Of a stretch of 64,000 nucleotides of DNA, positions 34,197-45,605 are shown in pieces. Every line of letters begins with the position of its first letter. Position 1 is the stretch's first letter. Below the pieces are notes generated by a model. It was not told the DNA's origin. It was given only the letters and a program-made list of their open reading frames with translations, and ran no database searches. The DNA is from Alligator mississippiensis. Lineage: Eukaryota > Chordata > Crocodylia > Alligatoridae. The stretch covers positions 22,753,642 to 22,817,641 of the forward strand of contig NC_081831.1 in the NCBI RefSeq assembly GCF_030867095.1. Reading direction: 5' to 3'. The position numbers and the translations under genes were made by a program.

Positions 34197-37024
34197 ATGG
34201 CCTCAGGAAAAGCCCGCATTGGGCAGCCGGCCCCTCACTTCCAGGGCACAGCTGTGGTAGATGGTGTCTTCAAGGAGATCTCCCTGGACGACTATAAAGG
34301 TGTGTTGAGCAGGGGGGGGATGAGCTGTGCATGGGGGACACAGCTCCACAATGCCCCCTGCTGGGGCTCCTGGGAGCCCCCCCATCCAGTCAGTGCTGTG
34401 CTATGGGGCCTCTGAGCCACTGGGGGGCATTGGGTGACCTGAGTTGCCAGGGCTCAGCTGGAGCTAGCACAATAAGAGGGAGGCTTAGATTCCCCCTCCT
34501 CCCCCCTATCCCTTGGCCTAGGTGAGGGGGAAGGGTCTGTAGATCCCACTGTTAAAGGGCTAGCATGCACCATGACCCCTGTCCCCACCCCTACTCCCCC
34601 AGGGAAGTACCTGGTGCTGTTCTTCTACCCTCTGGACTTCACCTTCGTCTGCCCCACGGAGCTTGTGGCCTTTTCAGACCGGGCTGGCGCCTTCCGGCAG
34701 CTGCAGTGCGAGCTCCTGGCTGTCTCTGTGGATTCCCATTTTTCCCACCTGGCCTGGTATGGGCTGGTGGGGGTTGGGGTGCTCCCCCCTTTCCAGGGGG
34801 ACCTGATCTTGGCAGGAAGGGAGGACTGGGGTGACAGTGGGAGGCTTTGAGGGGGGGGGACCTCTTTCCAGGGGACCCCAATCTAGGCCAGACCTGGGAG
34901 GTTTCTGTGTCCTGGGAGGGTGGCTGGGGCAAGAACAGGGGGTTCAATGCCTGGGGGAGGGGGTGGGGGGCTGTCTCCTTCAAGGGGGTACAAATCAGGG
35001 GGGAGGGGACTGGGGGGGGTCTCTGATATGGAAGTTGTGGGGTTCCCTATCCTGTGGGAGGGAGGGCAACTAGGGTGGGAGTAGGCAGGCTCAGGACCTG
35101 TGTGAGGGGGTGCTCCCCCCTTCTAAGGAACCCCAATTTAGGCTAGAGCTGGGGGTCCAGGACCCCCCAAGGAAGCAAGCAGATGGGGTCAGTGCCCAGC
35201 AACTGTTGTAGGGGTGAACCTGCGGGTGTTATCAGGGCAGCCCAGCCCTTATCGGCCCTTGCTAGTGCAGGCAGGGCCCCCTTATCTGCCTGGAGCTGGG
35301 CTGGGGGCAAAGCCTAGTGCCCCCCTCCCAACCTGCCCCCTCCCCCAGGACACAGCTGTCACGAAGGGAAGGGGGCCTGGGGACCATGGCCATCCCGCTG
35401 CTGTCGGACTTGACCCGCACCATCGCCTGTGACTATGGTGTCCTCAAGGAGGATGAGGGTATCGCCTACAGGTAGTAACCTCTGACCCCTGGGGGACAGA
35501 CTCAGCTGCACCCCCCCAGCACCAACTGACCCATCTTCAAGGGAGTGCAACCCCCACCCCCCTCCCTCCTTCCCTCCCAGGAGCCTTGCATGCATGCCAG
35601 CCCCTTGCACTGCCCCCCAGTGGTTGTACATGCATGAGCCCCTTTAAGCTTCTTGCGCATGTGCTAGCCCCTTGCATGTCCCCTCCAGCTGCTTTACATG
35701 CACGTGAGCCCAAATACACCCCCACCTTCGGCTGCCTCATGTGCGAGTCCCTTGCGCACACACATGAGCCCATGCACCCCCCCCCCCAGTCCCCAGTTGT
35801 TTTGTGCATGGCTGACACACCTCTCCCCCCCACAGCTACCTCACACACGTGAGTCCTTTGCTCACCACTTCCATGTCTGTTATGTACACATGAGCTACTC
35901 GCACACCAGTCAGCTCCTTATACTACCCTTTAGCCACCTTGCACATACATGCCCCTTACCCCATAGCCCCAGCTGCCTCGCACGCAGGTGAACTCGCATG
36001 TCCCTGTGAGCAAGGCAGGGGCACAACAGGTGCTTGGGGGATGGGGTCTTGGCTAGAGATGTTCCTGGCCCTCTCCCCCCCCCCCAGGGGCCTGTTCATC
36101 ATCGATGCAGAGGGGCGGCTGCGGCAAGTGACCATCAATGACCTGCCAGTGGGGCGCTCAGTGGATGAGACCATGCGCCTGGTGCAGGCCTTCCAGCATG
36201 CTGACCAGCATGGTGAAGGTGAGCTTTCCCCCATGCACACCCCCCTTGAGGGTGGGGACAGGACACAGGGCTACTGGTTCTCATCCCTGCCCATCCCCCT
36301 GCCCCACACCAAGACCTGGGGAGAGGGTGAGGTCAGCTGAAGAGGAATATCTGGGGTTACGTTCCCAACTGCCTCAGTTTCCCTGCCTGGCCATGGGCCT
36401 AGCCCTTAGCATTCTTCCCCACAGTTCCTGTACCTCAGTTTCCTCACCACACCGAGCTCAGCTGTTACAGGAACATGGAGGGGAGGGGCAAGGAATGGAG
36501 CCCAGGGTGTGGCGGGGAACTGAGGCATAGGAAGATATGGAGGGTGCTTCAGTTTTAACAAGCAGCCATGGGCCCGGCCTTGCCCCCTATCATCTGCCCC
36601 CCCCTGCCTCCACACACACACTTCCCCTGGGCCATGGGCATAACCCTTACCTCTTCCCCACATTCTACTGGAAAGTTTGGACCCACAGCCCCATATGAAA
36701 ACAGGCACAGAAGGAGTTGGGGGGGGTTCTCCATCTGGCTGTGAAACCAGCCCTTCCCCCCCCATCTCCCAGTTCTGTTAGAGCTGGGCCCACAGCCAGG
36801 TGGGGAAATGGAGGCACACCCCTATCTTCCTGTGCCTCAGTTTCCCTATCTAAGACCTCAGGGGAGCATTCAGGATTTGGGGGGGGGGGGGAAATCCTGG
36901 TTCCTTCCTGGGTCTTTTTAACACCCCCTGTCCCACAGTGTGCCCTGCAGACTGGCAGCCAGGTGGTGACACCATCAAGCCCACAGTGAGGGAGAGCAAG
37001 GAGTACTTTGCCAAGCAGCCCTGA
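34197..37024 (+). CDS. PRDX2: PRDX2, peroxiredoxin-2 (typical 2-Cys)
   Basis: Coding exons 34197-34299, 34603-34756, 35349-35471, 36088-36218 and 36939-37024 give 198 aa, the exact family length. The start exon begins at an acceptor (34194), so a noncoding first exon exists upstream; I could not place it. Peroxidatic Cys51 lies in FTFVCPTE and the resolving cysteine in [10 protein letters not shown] near residue 171. The GGLG motif and the C-terminal EYFAKQP (YF motif) are both present; together they mark eukaryotic 2-Cys enzymes that are sensitive to over-oxidation. It reduces H2O2 with thioredoxin in the cytosol, and in erythrocytes is very abundant. Head-to-head with RNASEH2A, 1.6 kb between start codons. 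AATAAA at 37151-37156. Confidence 0.97.
34757..35348. other. PRDX2 intron 3, no gene
   Basis: G-rich DNA with no exon or clear repeat unit. Confidence 0.4.
35580..35985. repeat. ~55-bp degenerate minisatellite, PRDX2 intron 4
   Basis: Units around AGCCCCTTGCACATGC and CCCCCAGTTGCTTTGCATGC, about seven copies. Confidence 0.65.
36219..36938. other. PRDX2 intron 5, no gene
   Basis: Contains several CCTCAGTTTCCC and GAAACTGAGGCA words in both orientations, a low-copy dispersed motif; otherwise nothing seen. Confidence 0.4.
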
Positions 37025-37150
37025 GTCAGCTGGCCAAGGGGATGGGCCTGAACCTGGCCATGCCTCTTTCTCCCTGGGGGGGAGCTTCTTGAGGGGGCAG
37101 GGTTTGAAGCTACCCCCCCCCCCCCTGCACAGTTGGAAGCTAATGATGAG

Positions 37151-37156
37151 AATAAA
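37151..37156 (+). terminator. PRDX2 polyadenylation signal
   Basis: AATAAA 127 bp after the PRDX2 stop, followed within 20 bp by GTGAGTGTTT and then TGTGACTGTTTGG as a GU-rich element. Confidence 0.9.
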
Positions 37157-37249
37157 GTGAGTGTTTCATGGCAAAACCTTTCTGGGCTGTGACTGTTTGG
37201 CTGGGGAGTCAGGGGGCACAGTTTGCATGTAGTGGAAAGGATGGGGTGT

Positions 37250-37265
37250 CCACTAGGTGGCACTG
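37250..37265 (+). promoter_or_regulatory. CTCF-like motif downstream of PRDX2
   Basis: CCACTAGGTGGCACTG matches the CTCF core (CCASYAGRKGGCRS) at every key base. It lies about 95 bp past the PRDX2 polyadenylation signal. Confidence 0.6.
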
Positions 37266-37558
37266 CGAGCTTGGTGTTGGTATCTGGTGGCTGGTTCTGG
37301 GGAGGGATGACCTCGTGGAACAAGGCTTAGCTGGGGGGGTTGCTATGGAGATATGACTATCCCCCCAGCTTGCTGCTGGTTGTGGGGGGAAGGGGGCTGG
37401 GAGCCCAGGGCTAAGCCAGCAGGGGTTGCTGTCTGTTTTGGGGGGGGGGGGCAGAGCCTCCAGTCTCCTCCCTTCCCCCCTCCTCCCCCAACACCATGGG
37501 GAGCCTACAGTTAACAGCTGGGGACAAGTGGGAGGGGGGTTGCTGGAGCCCTGTCAGG

Positions 37559-37574
37559 CCACAAGGGGGCGCTG
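37559..37574 (+). promoter_or_regulatory. Second CTCF-like motif, same orientation
   Basis: CCACAAGGGGGCGCTG also fits the CTCF core. It is 309 bp from the first motif and points the same way, between PRDX2 and the JUNB downstream module. Confidence 0.55.
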
Positions 37575-38369
37575 CTGGCTTGGCTTCAGCAGCTGGTTCC
37601 GGGCCTCGGCAGGACTTAAAGAATAGGGGGGAGGGGGTTTCCAGCCTGCCAGGCTTATGTCTCTGGTGCAGTCACCCCCCTCCACATATACAGGCACCAA
37701 GCTGAGGGCGGGGACGGGGGCGGGTTGCGGGGCGAGAGTGAGGGAGGGGCAACTCATTTGGCTGGTTGCTGGCTCTGGAGGCAGTTGTCAGAGGGGGCGG
37801 GTCACCTCCAGCTAGTATTGGGGGATGGGGGGTTGGTATGCCCAGCTGCTGAGTGGGTCTGGCTCCTAGCTTCTTCCCAGGATCGAGGCCCTGCCCCTTC
37901 GGCCTCAGTTTCCTCCTGGAGCAGCTGTGCTGCCTTGCTGTGTGGGGAGGGGGCTATTAACTCTCTAAGGTCAAGCTGTCTGCTCCCATCAGGCCACAGA
38001 CTAAAAGCCTGCCAGGGTGGCTGGGATGGGGCAAGGCCTCCACAACTGCCCCTACCCACGACTCTATCCTCCTCACTCAGTCCTCCCCTGGCCTGCTGGG
38101 GAGGCTTCGTAGAACCCCCAGGAGCCCTCCTCCGCCCCTCAAACCCAGGCAGCGTCAGGGGCCCCGGAGCTGCCCCCCCCTCCCCCAAGAGGGATTGGGG
38201 CAAAGGGTTAACAGGGGGGACCCCCACTTCCTAGGGGATGGGGAGCAGGGAACTTCCCGGAAGCGGGCCTGACCCCGGGAAACTCCCCCCGGGCTGGAAA
38301 TTGACGCGATCCCCGGGCCCCGCGCCCCCTGCCCGGCAGCGTGGGCGGGGGTTCCCGGCAGCCGGGTGC

Positions 38370-38424
38370 CCTGACGTCACACGCCCGGGCGTGACCATAT
38401 ATGGGCCTCTTCCTCTGCGTCACC
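38370..38424 (-). promoter_or_regulatory. JUNB downstream enhancer candidate: ETS + SRE (CArG) + CRE
   Basis: A perfect CRE, TGACGTCA (38372-38379), lies 15 bp from a perfect CArG box, CCATATATGG (38395-38404). In the JUNB orientation an ETS core, GAGGAAGAGG, lies just upstream of the CArG box, the layout used by SRF and ternary complex factors. A further GCGTCA half site lies at 38417. The block is 1.0 kb past the JUNB stop. Serum-response and cAMP-response elements downstream of mammalian JunB have been reported, so this looks like the conserved immediate-early enhancer. Target assignment is inference. Confidence 0.75.
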
Positions 38425-38429
38425 GGGGA

Positions 38430-39435
38430 AAGCCCCCCCTCCTTACAGCCCTTCTAGCTCGCGATGGGCTCAAGCTGGGTGGAGGAGCGCGGTGGATACG
38501 GCCGGGGAAGAGACCCCGCATCTGGACTGGGGAAGGAACCCCCTCCCCGCAGAAGGAGAAACTAAGACACGGGGCCCAGGCCTGACTGAGGCAGAGACAC
38601 AACCCGGTAGCTCCCTCTCCATATCCAGAACCCCCTAGCACCCCCTCCCCTCATCAAGCGACCCCCCCATCCCTATAATCCAGCTCCCGCCCCCCCAAAT
38701 CAGAGACCCCCAGAGCCAAAACACGTCCTTTTATATCAAGAAATGTTTCTTTTTACTTAAATAAAAGTGTCCATTAAAAAACAAGAAACAAACAACAACA
38801 AAGCAGTAAAACAAGCCCCAAGGGGCTCGTTATTATTAATAATAATTATCATTACTTTTTTTTCCCCATTCCCTCCTTTTAAAACAAACATAAAAGGGGG
38901 AAAAACATGGTGAAGACTCTGCCCAGTCAAACAGTCAAACAGACACACACACACACACACACACACCAATCCAGAGGTAAAAAGAAGGGGGTGGGGGGGA
39001 TAAAACAACATTCCTAGCCAGTCTCTTTGCTCCCCACATTGCTGAGGGGGGTCAGTCCAGGTGGAGAGGAGGTTATCTAGGGTGGGCTGTCTGTCCGTTC
39101 CGGGTTTCAGCCTTCGTGGTCCAGCCCCCTCCCCCCCCTTCAAGGAAAAAACAAAACAAAAAAAGAAAAAAACATCGAGGCCTAACATATTGCACCGTCC
39201 AGCCATGCAAAGAGGCCCGCTGGCTCCTGCCACCTACCGCCGCCCGGGGGCCAGTGCCTGCCGCGTTCTCCCGCGGGAAAAGTCCCCCCCACCCCCCCGC
39301 GCTAACTTTATCCGGCGATAAAGTCCCGGCTGGGAGAAAGGGGGTTGGTGGGGGTGGAAAGCTTGGTTTCAACCAGCTCCGGATTCGTGGTGAGGTGGGC
39401 AAGGGGGGCCTGCCCCCTTCCCTAGCCCCCCCGGG
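38430..39435 (-). other. JUNB 3' UTR and flank
   Basis: From 38725 to 38960 an AT-rich tract, unusual here, holds ATTTA on the gene strand (38757) and a (CA) run at 38942-38966. These would be expected in the unstable 3' UTR of an immediate-early mRNA. No canonical AATAAA was found; TATAAA (38730-38735) is the best candidate. Confidence 0.45.
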
Positions 39436-40326
39436 TTAGAAGGCCTGCATCTTGACAGCCAGGAGGAGCTGGCAACCGCTGTTCACGTGCGTGAGGACCT
39501 TCTGCTTGAGCTGGGCCACCTGGTCGCGGAGCAGGCCGGCCGTGCTGGACAGCCCCGCGTTCTCCGCCTTCAGGCTCTTCACCTTCTCCTCCAGCCGGGC
39601 GATGCGCTCCAGCTTCCTCTTGCGGCACTTGGTGGCGGCCAGGCGGTTCCGCAGCCGCTTGCGCTCCACCTTGATGCGCTCCTGGTCCTCCATGTCGATG
39701 GGCGACAGTGGCGGGCTGCCGGGCGCCGGGGCCGGTGGCTCGGGGACCGTCTGCGGCTCCTCCTTGAAGCCCTGCGGGCGGGGGTAGCCTGGGGGCAGGT
39801 AGCTGAGGTTGGCGCTGGGGTAGGCGGTAGCGGCAGCGGGCGGCGGGTAGCTCGTTAGCGTCGTGTAGACAGGCGCCGGCTCCGGATGCAGGGCCGGGGC
39901 ATAGGCGCTGCTGGCCGGGGCAGCTCCGAGTGACACGTTGGGCGGCGGCAGGTGGTTCAGCTTGTGCAGATCGTCCAGGGCCTTCACGAAGCCGTCGGCG
40001 AAGCCTTCCTGCTCCTCCGTGGGGCCCCGCGGGTAGAAGAACTGACCGGGCGGCGTGGGGGTGGTGGTAACCACGCCGTTGCTGTTCTGGATGATGAGGC
40101 GCTCCAGCTCGGGAGAGGCCAGCTTCAGAGAGGCGCTGCCGGCTTCGCCTAGCCCCGCCGGGGCGTAAAAGGCCCCGCCGCCCTCTTCCGCCCCGGCCCG
40201 GAGCTGCAGCTGCGCCTTGAGGGCCCGGTACGGCTTGTAGTCAGCGTGGGAGCCCAGCTCGGCCCGGCCATAGCCCGTCAGGAAGGAGTCGTCGTGGTAG
40301 AAGGGCTGCTCCATCTTCGTGCACAT
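39436..40326 (-). CDS. JUNB: JUNB, AP-1 bZIP transcription factor (single exon)
   Basis: Intronless 296-aa frame starting [16 protein letters not shown], the JUNB signature start. A second in-frame ATG (MEQPF) sits at 40314. Conserved blocks in order: [74 protein letters not shown] and [20 protein letters not shown]. The basic region follows ([20 protein letters not shown]), then a leucine zipper to [10 protein letters not shown]. It is about 50 aa shorter than human JUNB (347); the losses are in the glycine/alanine-rich linkers between conserved blocks. It binds TGASTCA sites as a dimer with FOS family members. The frame stays open upstream to 40974, which I ascribe to GC-rich 5' UTR, not to a longer protein. 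Confidence 0.98.
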   Translation of the reverse strand: MCTKMEQPFYHDDSFLTGYGRAELGSHADYKPYRALKAQLQLRAGAEEGGGAFYAPAGLGEAGSASLKLASPELERLIIQNSNGVVTTTPTPPGQFFYPRGPTEEQEGFADGFVKALDDLHKLNHLPPPNVSLGAAPASSAYAPALHPEPAPVYTTLTSYPPPAAATAYPSANLSYLPPGYPRPQGFKEEPQTVPEPPAPAPGSPPLSPIDMEDQERIKVERKRLRNRLAATKCRKRKLERIARLEEKVKSLKAENAGLSSTAGLLRDQVAQLKQKVLTHVNSGCQLLLAVKMQAF

Positions 40327-40596
40327 CCACCCGGGGCACGCGGAGCCCGGGGGCGAGGCCGAGCCGGATCCGGTACGAAAGGCCCGGAGGAAGGAGAGCG
40401 GGGGGGTTGGAGATCTCACGCCTCGGAGGTTGCAGGCAGTCACCACCTCCTCTCCCCGGTAGCAGCCGGGTCTCGCGGGGGAGCGGCGCAAGGATGCGGG
40501 CGCAGGAAGGGTCCTGGGCACTGCGCACCAGCCACCGTGTGTCCACCCCGGCACCACTCGAGTCAGTGTCATGCGCTGCAACCGCTGCCGGGGCTT

Positions 40597-40644
40597 GATA
40601 TACTCCCCCCGCGCGCCGGGCCGGCGGAAACGCGCCTCGATTGG
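40597..40644 (-). promoter_or_regulatory. JUNB core promoter: CCAAT box and TATA box
   Basis: On the gene strand CCAAT (+ strand ATTGG, 40640-40644) is followed 38 bp later by TATATC (40597-40602). This predicts a start near 40570 and a 5' UTR of about 240 nt. The block is CpG-rich. Confidence 0.65.
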
Positions 40645-40899
40645 CTGGCTCGAGCGAGGCCACGCCCCCGCCGCCTCTTCCACTGAGCGTCCCACCCCTC
40701 CCGAGTGGGTGGGGCGCGTGGGAAAAGAGGGGGGAGGTCCACGCGGGGGGGCGGGTAGTTGTCTGCTACCGACGTTCCCACACGGGTCGCAGCGGACCCA
40801 CGTAGGGACACGGGGTTCAAGGACACGGCCGCGGCGGGGGTCATGCGGAAGAGCAGGGTAGGGGGCACCCCTCCCCCCCCCACATGAAACCCAGGAGTC

Positions 40900-41500
40900 C
40901 TGCCTGGCAGCACCCCCGGAGAACCCAGGCATCCAACACACCCCCTCACACTCACATCTGGGACACACACACATTTACACAACATACCCCTCTGCATCTG
41001 GCATACACACGTGTGCACACACACACAGGCATCTAGGACACATACACACACATACAGAGGCAACTAGGGGACACACACCCATAGAACCAAGGTGTCCAAC
41101 ACACACACACATGCACCCAGGCATGCACACACAGGTATAACCCTGGCGTCCAGGACACACACATGCATGCACATGCACACTGACATTACACAGATGGAGA
41201 TACAGACACACACATGGAGTCTCGTACACAGACACACAGTCCACATGGTTGCAGACACACACACCGCCAGACACAGACCCCAGGGTGGCAGAGACGCACA
41301 CACATACACACACATCACTAAGACAGGCAAAGACATGTGGAGCCAAGGGACACATATGCACACGTATACCTGGAGACACACACACAGGGAATACTGGGGA
41401 GATCACATGAATACAGAGACATGAAGAAACTCTCATGGGCACACATGAAGCCACATGGACACAGCCACATACACACTCTGAGATGCAGATCATACAGTCA
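40900..41500. repeat. CA-rich tract upstream of JUNB
   Basis: Degenerate ACACACACATGCAC DNA with embedded AGGCATCCAGGACACA (family-A core fused to CA repeat). Confidence 0.75.
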
Positions 41501-42329
41501 CACAGACCAACATGAAGAAAAACCTGTTACACATACAGCTCACACAGATGGGGAAAGAGACACCTGCCAAACCAGGGCATAGGTTCACCTGCCCCTTGGA
41601 GTTGCCCTCCCAGAACCAAGACACACATGGGCAGCTAGCAGGGCACAGACACACATGCCCATGCAAACACACCAAGAGAGACCACATATGTGGCAAGGCA
41701 GGAACACATGCGCGTGAAGGCCTGTGGGACCCCGCTGAGAGCCTCCATAGGCCCCAGGTCCCCTGCACCCACAGCCCAGTTGACACCTGAAGGGTCCTGC
41801 CCCAGCTGCCCCCCCAAAGTGAGAGGGGAGTGATTGGAGCCTGGTGCAGTTGGAGAAGTGGGGCTGGGGGTATGGATGCCTGGGTTCTCCCCAGCTCTGG
41901 GAGGGGACTGGGCCTGATGGGGTTGGAGCAGGGGGTCCTGGGAGCCAGGATGCCTAGGTTCTCTTCCTGGCCCTGCCCTGAGTCATGGCCTGGAGCTGAA
42001 TGAGTCACTTCCCAGTCTGGTGCCTCGACTTCCCTGTCTGCCCTGGGGCTCTGAGAACAGCTGGGAGGCAACAGGGGGCACATCCCACCCCTGATGTCTC
42101 CTCCCTGGTCTCCCCCCTGACTGGCACTGGATGCAGCTGCCTCTGGGGTGGAGCATGGCAGGCTCTGTGGAGCTGCCCTGGGCCAGGACACCTGGCTTGT
42201 AGGACAGGAAGTGAAGCAGAATGAGAGTGAGCCTGGAGGGAAGCGCCAGGAAAGGGGAATCCTGATCAACAGGGAGGGGAAGCCCCCACCCTCCCCCAGG
42301 GATCTTGGACTTGGGTTCAAGGCTGTGGG

Positions 42330-42600
42330 GATCTAGTCCAAGCTGGTCTGAATAGGGGATCCACTGGGAGAATCCACTCTGCCCATGGATCTACACTGGA
42401 ATCCCCTTGCCAGGGATGTCATCCAGGTGGGGATTTGATCCAGAGACCACCCCCAGCAGCAGGAATCCACCCAGCACATCTATGGGATCCACCAAGCAGA
42501 GTCCTGCTCCAACCCAGGGGAGGGGGGATCCACTTTCCCAGTGATTCTACTCCCATGTGAGATCTGCATGGGGAGTTCGGGGGGGATCCACCTGGAAGCT
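42330..42600. repeat. GATCC-rich degenerate repeat
   Basis: GGGGATCCACT, GGAATCCACCC and GGATCTACACT recur at about 30-bp steps. Same style as the MAST1 intron 3 array at 9560. Confidence 0.6.
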
Positions 42601-43089
42601 CCTCTGCTCCCTTGTGCCCTCTCTTGCACCCCCCAGACACGCACCTGCCCTGGTGCACGCAGGCTCTGGGCGTGGCTGCCCTGTGCAAGGCCGTGGAAAG
42701 CGCTGCCACTCCCCCCACACCCGGGCATGTCGGCGCCAGCCACCACCACCGCCACGCCCGGACACGTCTGCAGGGCCAGACGGACATGATCCCCAGGCAG
42801 GGCCGTATGCAAGTGCACCGAGGACACACAGCCATGCAGGCACAGAGGCATCCCTGGACATATGATGACATGCACAGGGGGTGCAGGCTGGGAGGGGTTG
42901 GAGAGGGCTGGGGGCTTGCCCCCCAAGACAGTGCTCATCTCCCTCCCATGCTAATGAGGATGATAAGGCCACATCTGGCCTGGGCCCTCAAGGAGCATTG
43001 TGGGGGGGGGGGAGGTGTCACAGATGGGGATTTCCCAGGGAAAGAGCAGTTGGTAGAGGCTGTAGGCCCAAGCCTGCTGTGGGGGGCTG

Positions 43090-43250
43090 CGGGTCAGAAT
43101 TAAAGTGCACTGGATGGGCTCAGGGTGGCAGGGAACTTCAGGTTGGGAGTAAAGGGCTGGGGGGTGGGCTGCGGGTCAGGAGTGAGGGGCACCAGCAGGG
43201 CTGGGTGGGGAGGCAGGGAGCCGTGGCTTGGAAGTGAGGGTCACCTGCCC
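43090..43250 (+). repeat. GTGAGGGGCACC family repeat
   Basis: GGTCAGGAGTGAGGGGCACC with GCAGGGCTGGG. Other copies at 49755-49785, 49930-50010 and 51185-51215. Confidence 0.6.
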
Positions 43251-44159
43251 CTCCCAGCCCTGCAGATACCCCTTGCTCCTGATCCACAGTCCCCTGCCCT
43301 TCCCCATTCCCGGGACCTGAATTTTAGGGGCTTTTGGACCATGAGTTTTTCCTCTCTCCACACTTCTCCTTCCCTATAAATATCCTGTGACTCAGCCCGG
43401 GAGCGGGAGTGCGGGCCTGGCAAGGGGCGGGTCAAGGCCCAGTTACCTCTCTAGGGGAAGGTGGGGTGGGAGCTGGTAGGAGCAAAGGGAAAACTGAGGC
43501 AGAGAGCAAGGTCCAGAGCTGCCTCTCTTCCCCCCACCCGCGAAGGGCAGTGAGGGGCTGGGCTGGGGCTGGAAACCCAGGTGTCCTGTTCACCCTCCCC
43601 AACCCAGGGCCCTGCTCTCCCCACTGAGCTCCCCTCCCCCACCCTGGGGTGAGGCAGAGGCCGAGCAACTCTCTGCATGCCAGGGCCGCCCTGAAACGGG
43701 GGCGGGGGAGGGGCAGTAGGAGCCCGGACGCCTGGGTTCTTTCTCCTCCTGTCTGGAGGGGGGTTCACAGTGGAGGGGGTGGGGCTGGGAGCCCGGACGC
43801 CTGGGTGCCTGACCGAGTCCCGGTGCCCCGCACCCCCGACCCGGCCGGCCCCTATCCCCAAGTCTCCGGCGCCTCCGGCCCGGCGGGTTCGGGCTCATTC
43901 CTGGGGCGCCGCTCACGTCCGGGGGGGGGCGGGGCGGGGCGGGCTGAACCCGGTGCCCCGGGAGGGGCCGCGGCTGAGTCACCCGGGGGGGGGGCGGGGA
44001 CCGGGGCTCCACCCCCTCCCCCCTCGTGTCCCGGGCGCGAGGAAGTGGCTCGAGCCGTTGGTGTTTCTGAGGCGCATCCGGCTGTTGGGGGGAGAGGGGG
44101 GGACACACGACACGCGGGCTGGGGCTGCAGGTCGGGAGTGAGGGCCCGGAGATGGGGGT

Positions 44160-44610
44160 TTGGTGTAGTTTGTACGTGTGTTACATGTTTGTGCCTCCTA
44201 CAGGCATGTGCAGCATGTGCATTGCACATATGGCGCTGGTGTGTGTAATCACGTCCAGTACATGCGTTTCATGCCTGCTAAAGGCATGTGTGTTGCAGGC
44301 ATTGCACATGTGCCCAGTGCATGTATTGCCTGCCCATGTCTAGTACTTGTATGACACACGTATTGCACTTAGGTGCAATGTGTGTATTGAATGGGTGTCC
44401 AGGACATACATCTCATGCATGACGCAGGCATGTGTATTGCATGTATTGCCCACCCATGTCTAGTACATCTATTACACACACGTCTGGGACATGTATTGCA
44501 GGCATGTCCCATAGGTATATTTAATGTCTGTGCAGTGCATGTATTACACACACATCCGGGGCATGTATCCCATGCATGCCACACACATGCAGACTACACC
44601 AGCCATTTCC
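44160..44610. repeat. ~35-bp degenerate minisatellite
   Basis: Units around GTACATGTATTGCAGGCATG and CCCATGTCTA, about a dozen, diverged. Confidence 0.65.
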
Positions 44611-44763
44611 CTGGCCTTGCATGTGTGTGGCATGTCACTGGTATATGCAGAGCTCCTTTCATGTAAGACCTGCCTGAGGATTTCTGGGGCCCTTGCCCTG
44701 CCCCGGAAGCCTCTGCCTCCTTGCCCCGCCAGGCTGAGTCATAGGCCCTGGAGGTCCCCCCCC

Positions 44764-44794
44764 CCCCGCCCGCCCGCCCGCCCGCCCGCCCGCC
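44764..44794. repeat. (CCCG)n microsatellite
   Basis: Seven to eight CCCG units preceded by a C run, 23 bp after an AP-1 heptamer. Confidence 0.9.
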
Positions 44795-45089
44795 CATGCC
44801 ATGTCTCCTGCTGAACCTAGCTGGGTCTGCATTGAGGCTGGGACCTCTGGCATAGCAGTGCATTATGGGACTATCCACTGCAGGATAGGGGTGCATGGGG
44901 GGCATGAATCCTCGCCCTCCCCACCGAGTCAGGCATAATGGGTCTAGAACCTAGGCATCTGCACTCCCAGCATGCCCCCACCATACCAAGCTCACCACCA
45001 GCACTAGGTTCCACTCTTGCCCCAGAGAAGGGAACCCAGGTGTTCTGGAAAGGGGCCTGAGGAACTCTCTTCCCAGCTCCAGCCCCTGG

Positions 45090-45605
45090 ATCCGCAAGAC
45101 TCCCTGGGCAGTGCTGGGATGTGGCTGGCTCTGTGGTGGGTGTTGGGGCTGGGTAGAACAGAGACCTTCGTCCAGGGCTAGAGTGCTGCTGGCTCTGGGG
45201 TAGGGTGTCAGGGGCTGGGTATAACAGGGGCCCCTCTGTCACTGGTGGTACAGGGCTCCTTGACTAGTACTAGGATGTGGCTGGCTCTGAGTGAGAACAT
45301 CAAGGCTAGGTATAACAGGGACCCCTTGCTGGGGCTGGAAGGTGGCTGGCTCAGGGGTGGGACATTGGGGCTGGGTATAACAGACCCCTCACCCAGGGCC
45401 AGGATGCAGCTGGCTCTGGGGTGGATATTGAGGGTTGGGTATAACAAGGTTGTTGCTGGAGGGGGAAGTGGAGGGTGTCAGGGGTTGGGTATAACAGGGC
45501 CCCTGGCCCAGCCTGGGGTGTGGCTGGGTCTCGGGTGGGACATCAGTGCTGGGTGTAACAGGCCCTTCACCCAGGGCTAGGGTGCGGCTGGCTCTGGGGT
45601 GGGGC
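45090..45605 (+). repeat. Family-B tandem repeat upstream of HOOK2
   Basis: About eight units, GGCTGGCTCTGGGGTGG plus GCTGGGTATAACAGG, same orientation throughout. Confidence 0.85.

Noticed and set aside
38237-38585. 115-residue frame across the JUNB downstream module
   Set aside because: No conserved domain; it overlaps the CRE/SRE block and is explained by high GC.
37030-39400. THSD8-like gene expected near PRDX2 in mammals
   Set aside because: I found no thrombospondin-type cysteine pattern or exon pair here.
39436-40974. JUNB frame extended upstream to 512 codons
   Set aside because: JUNB proteins start at MCTKMEQPF; the extension crosses the TATA and CCAAT boxes.
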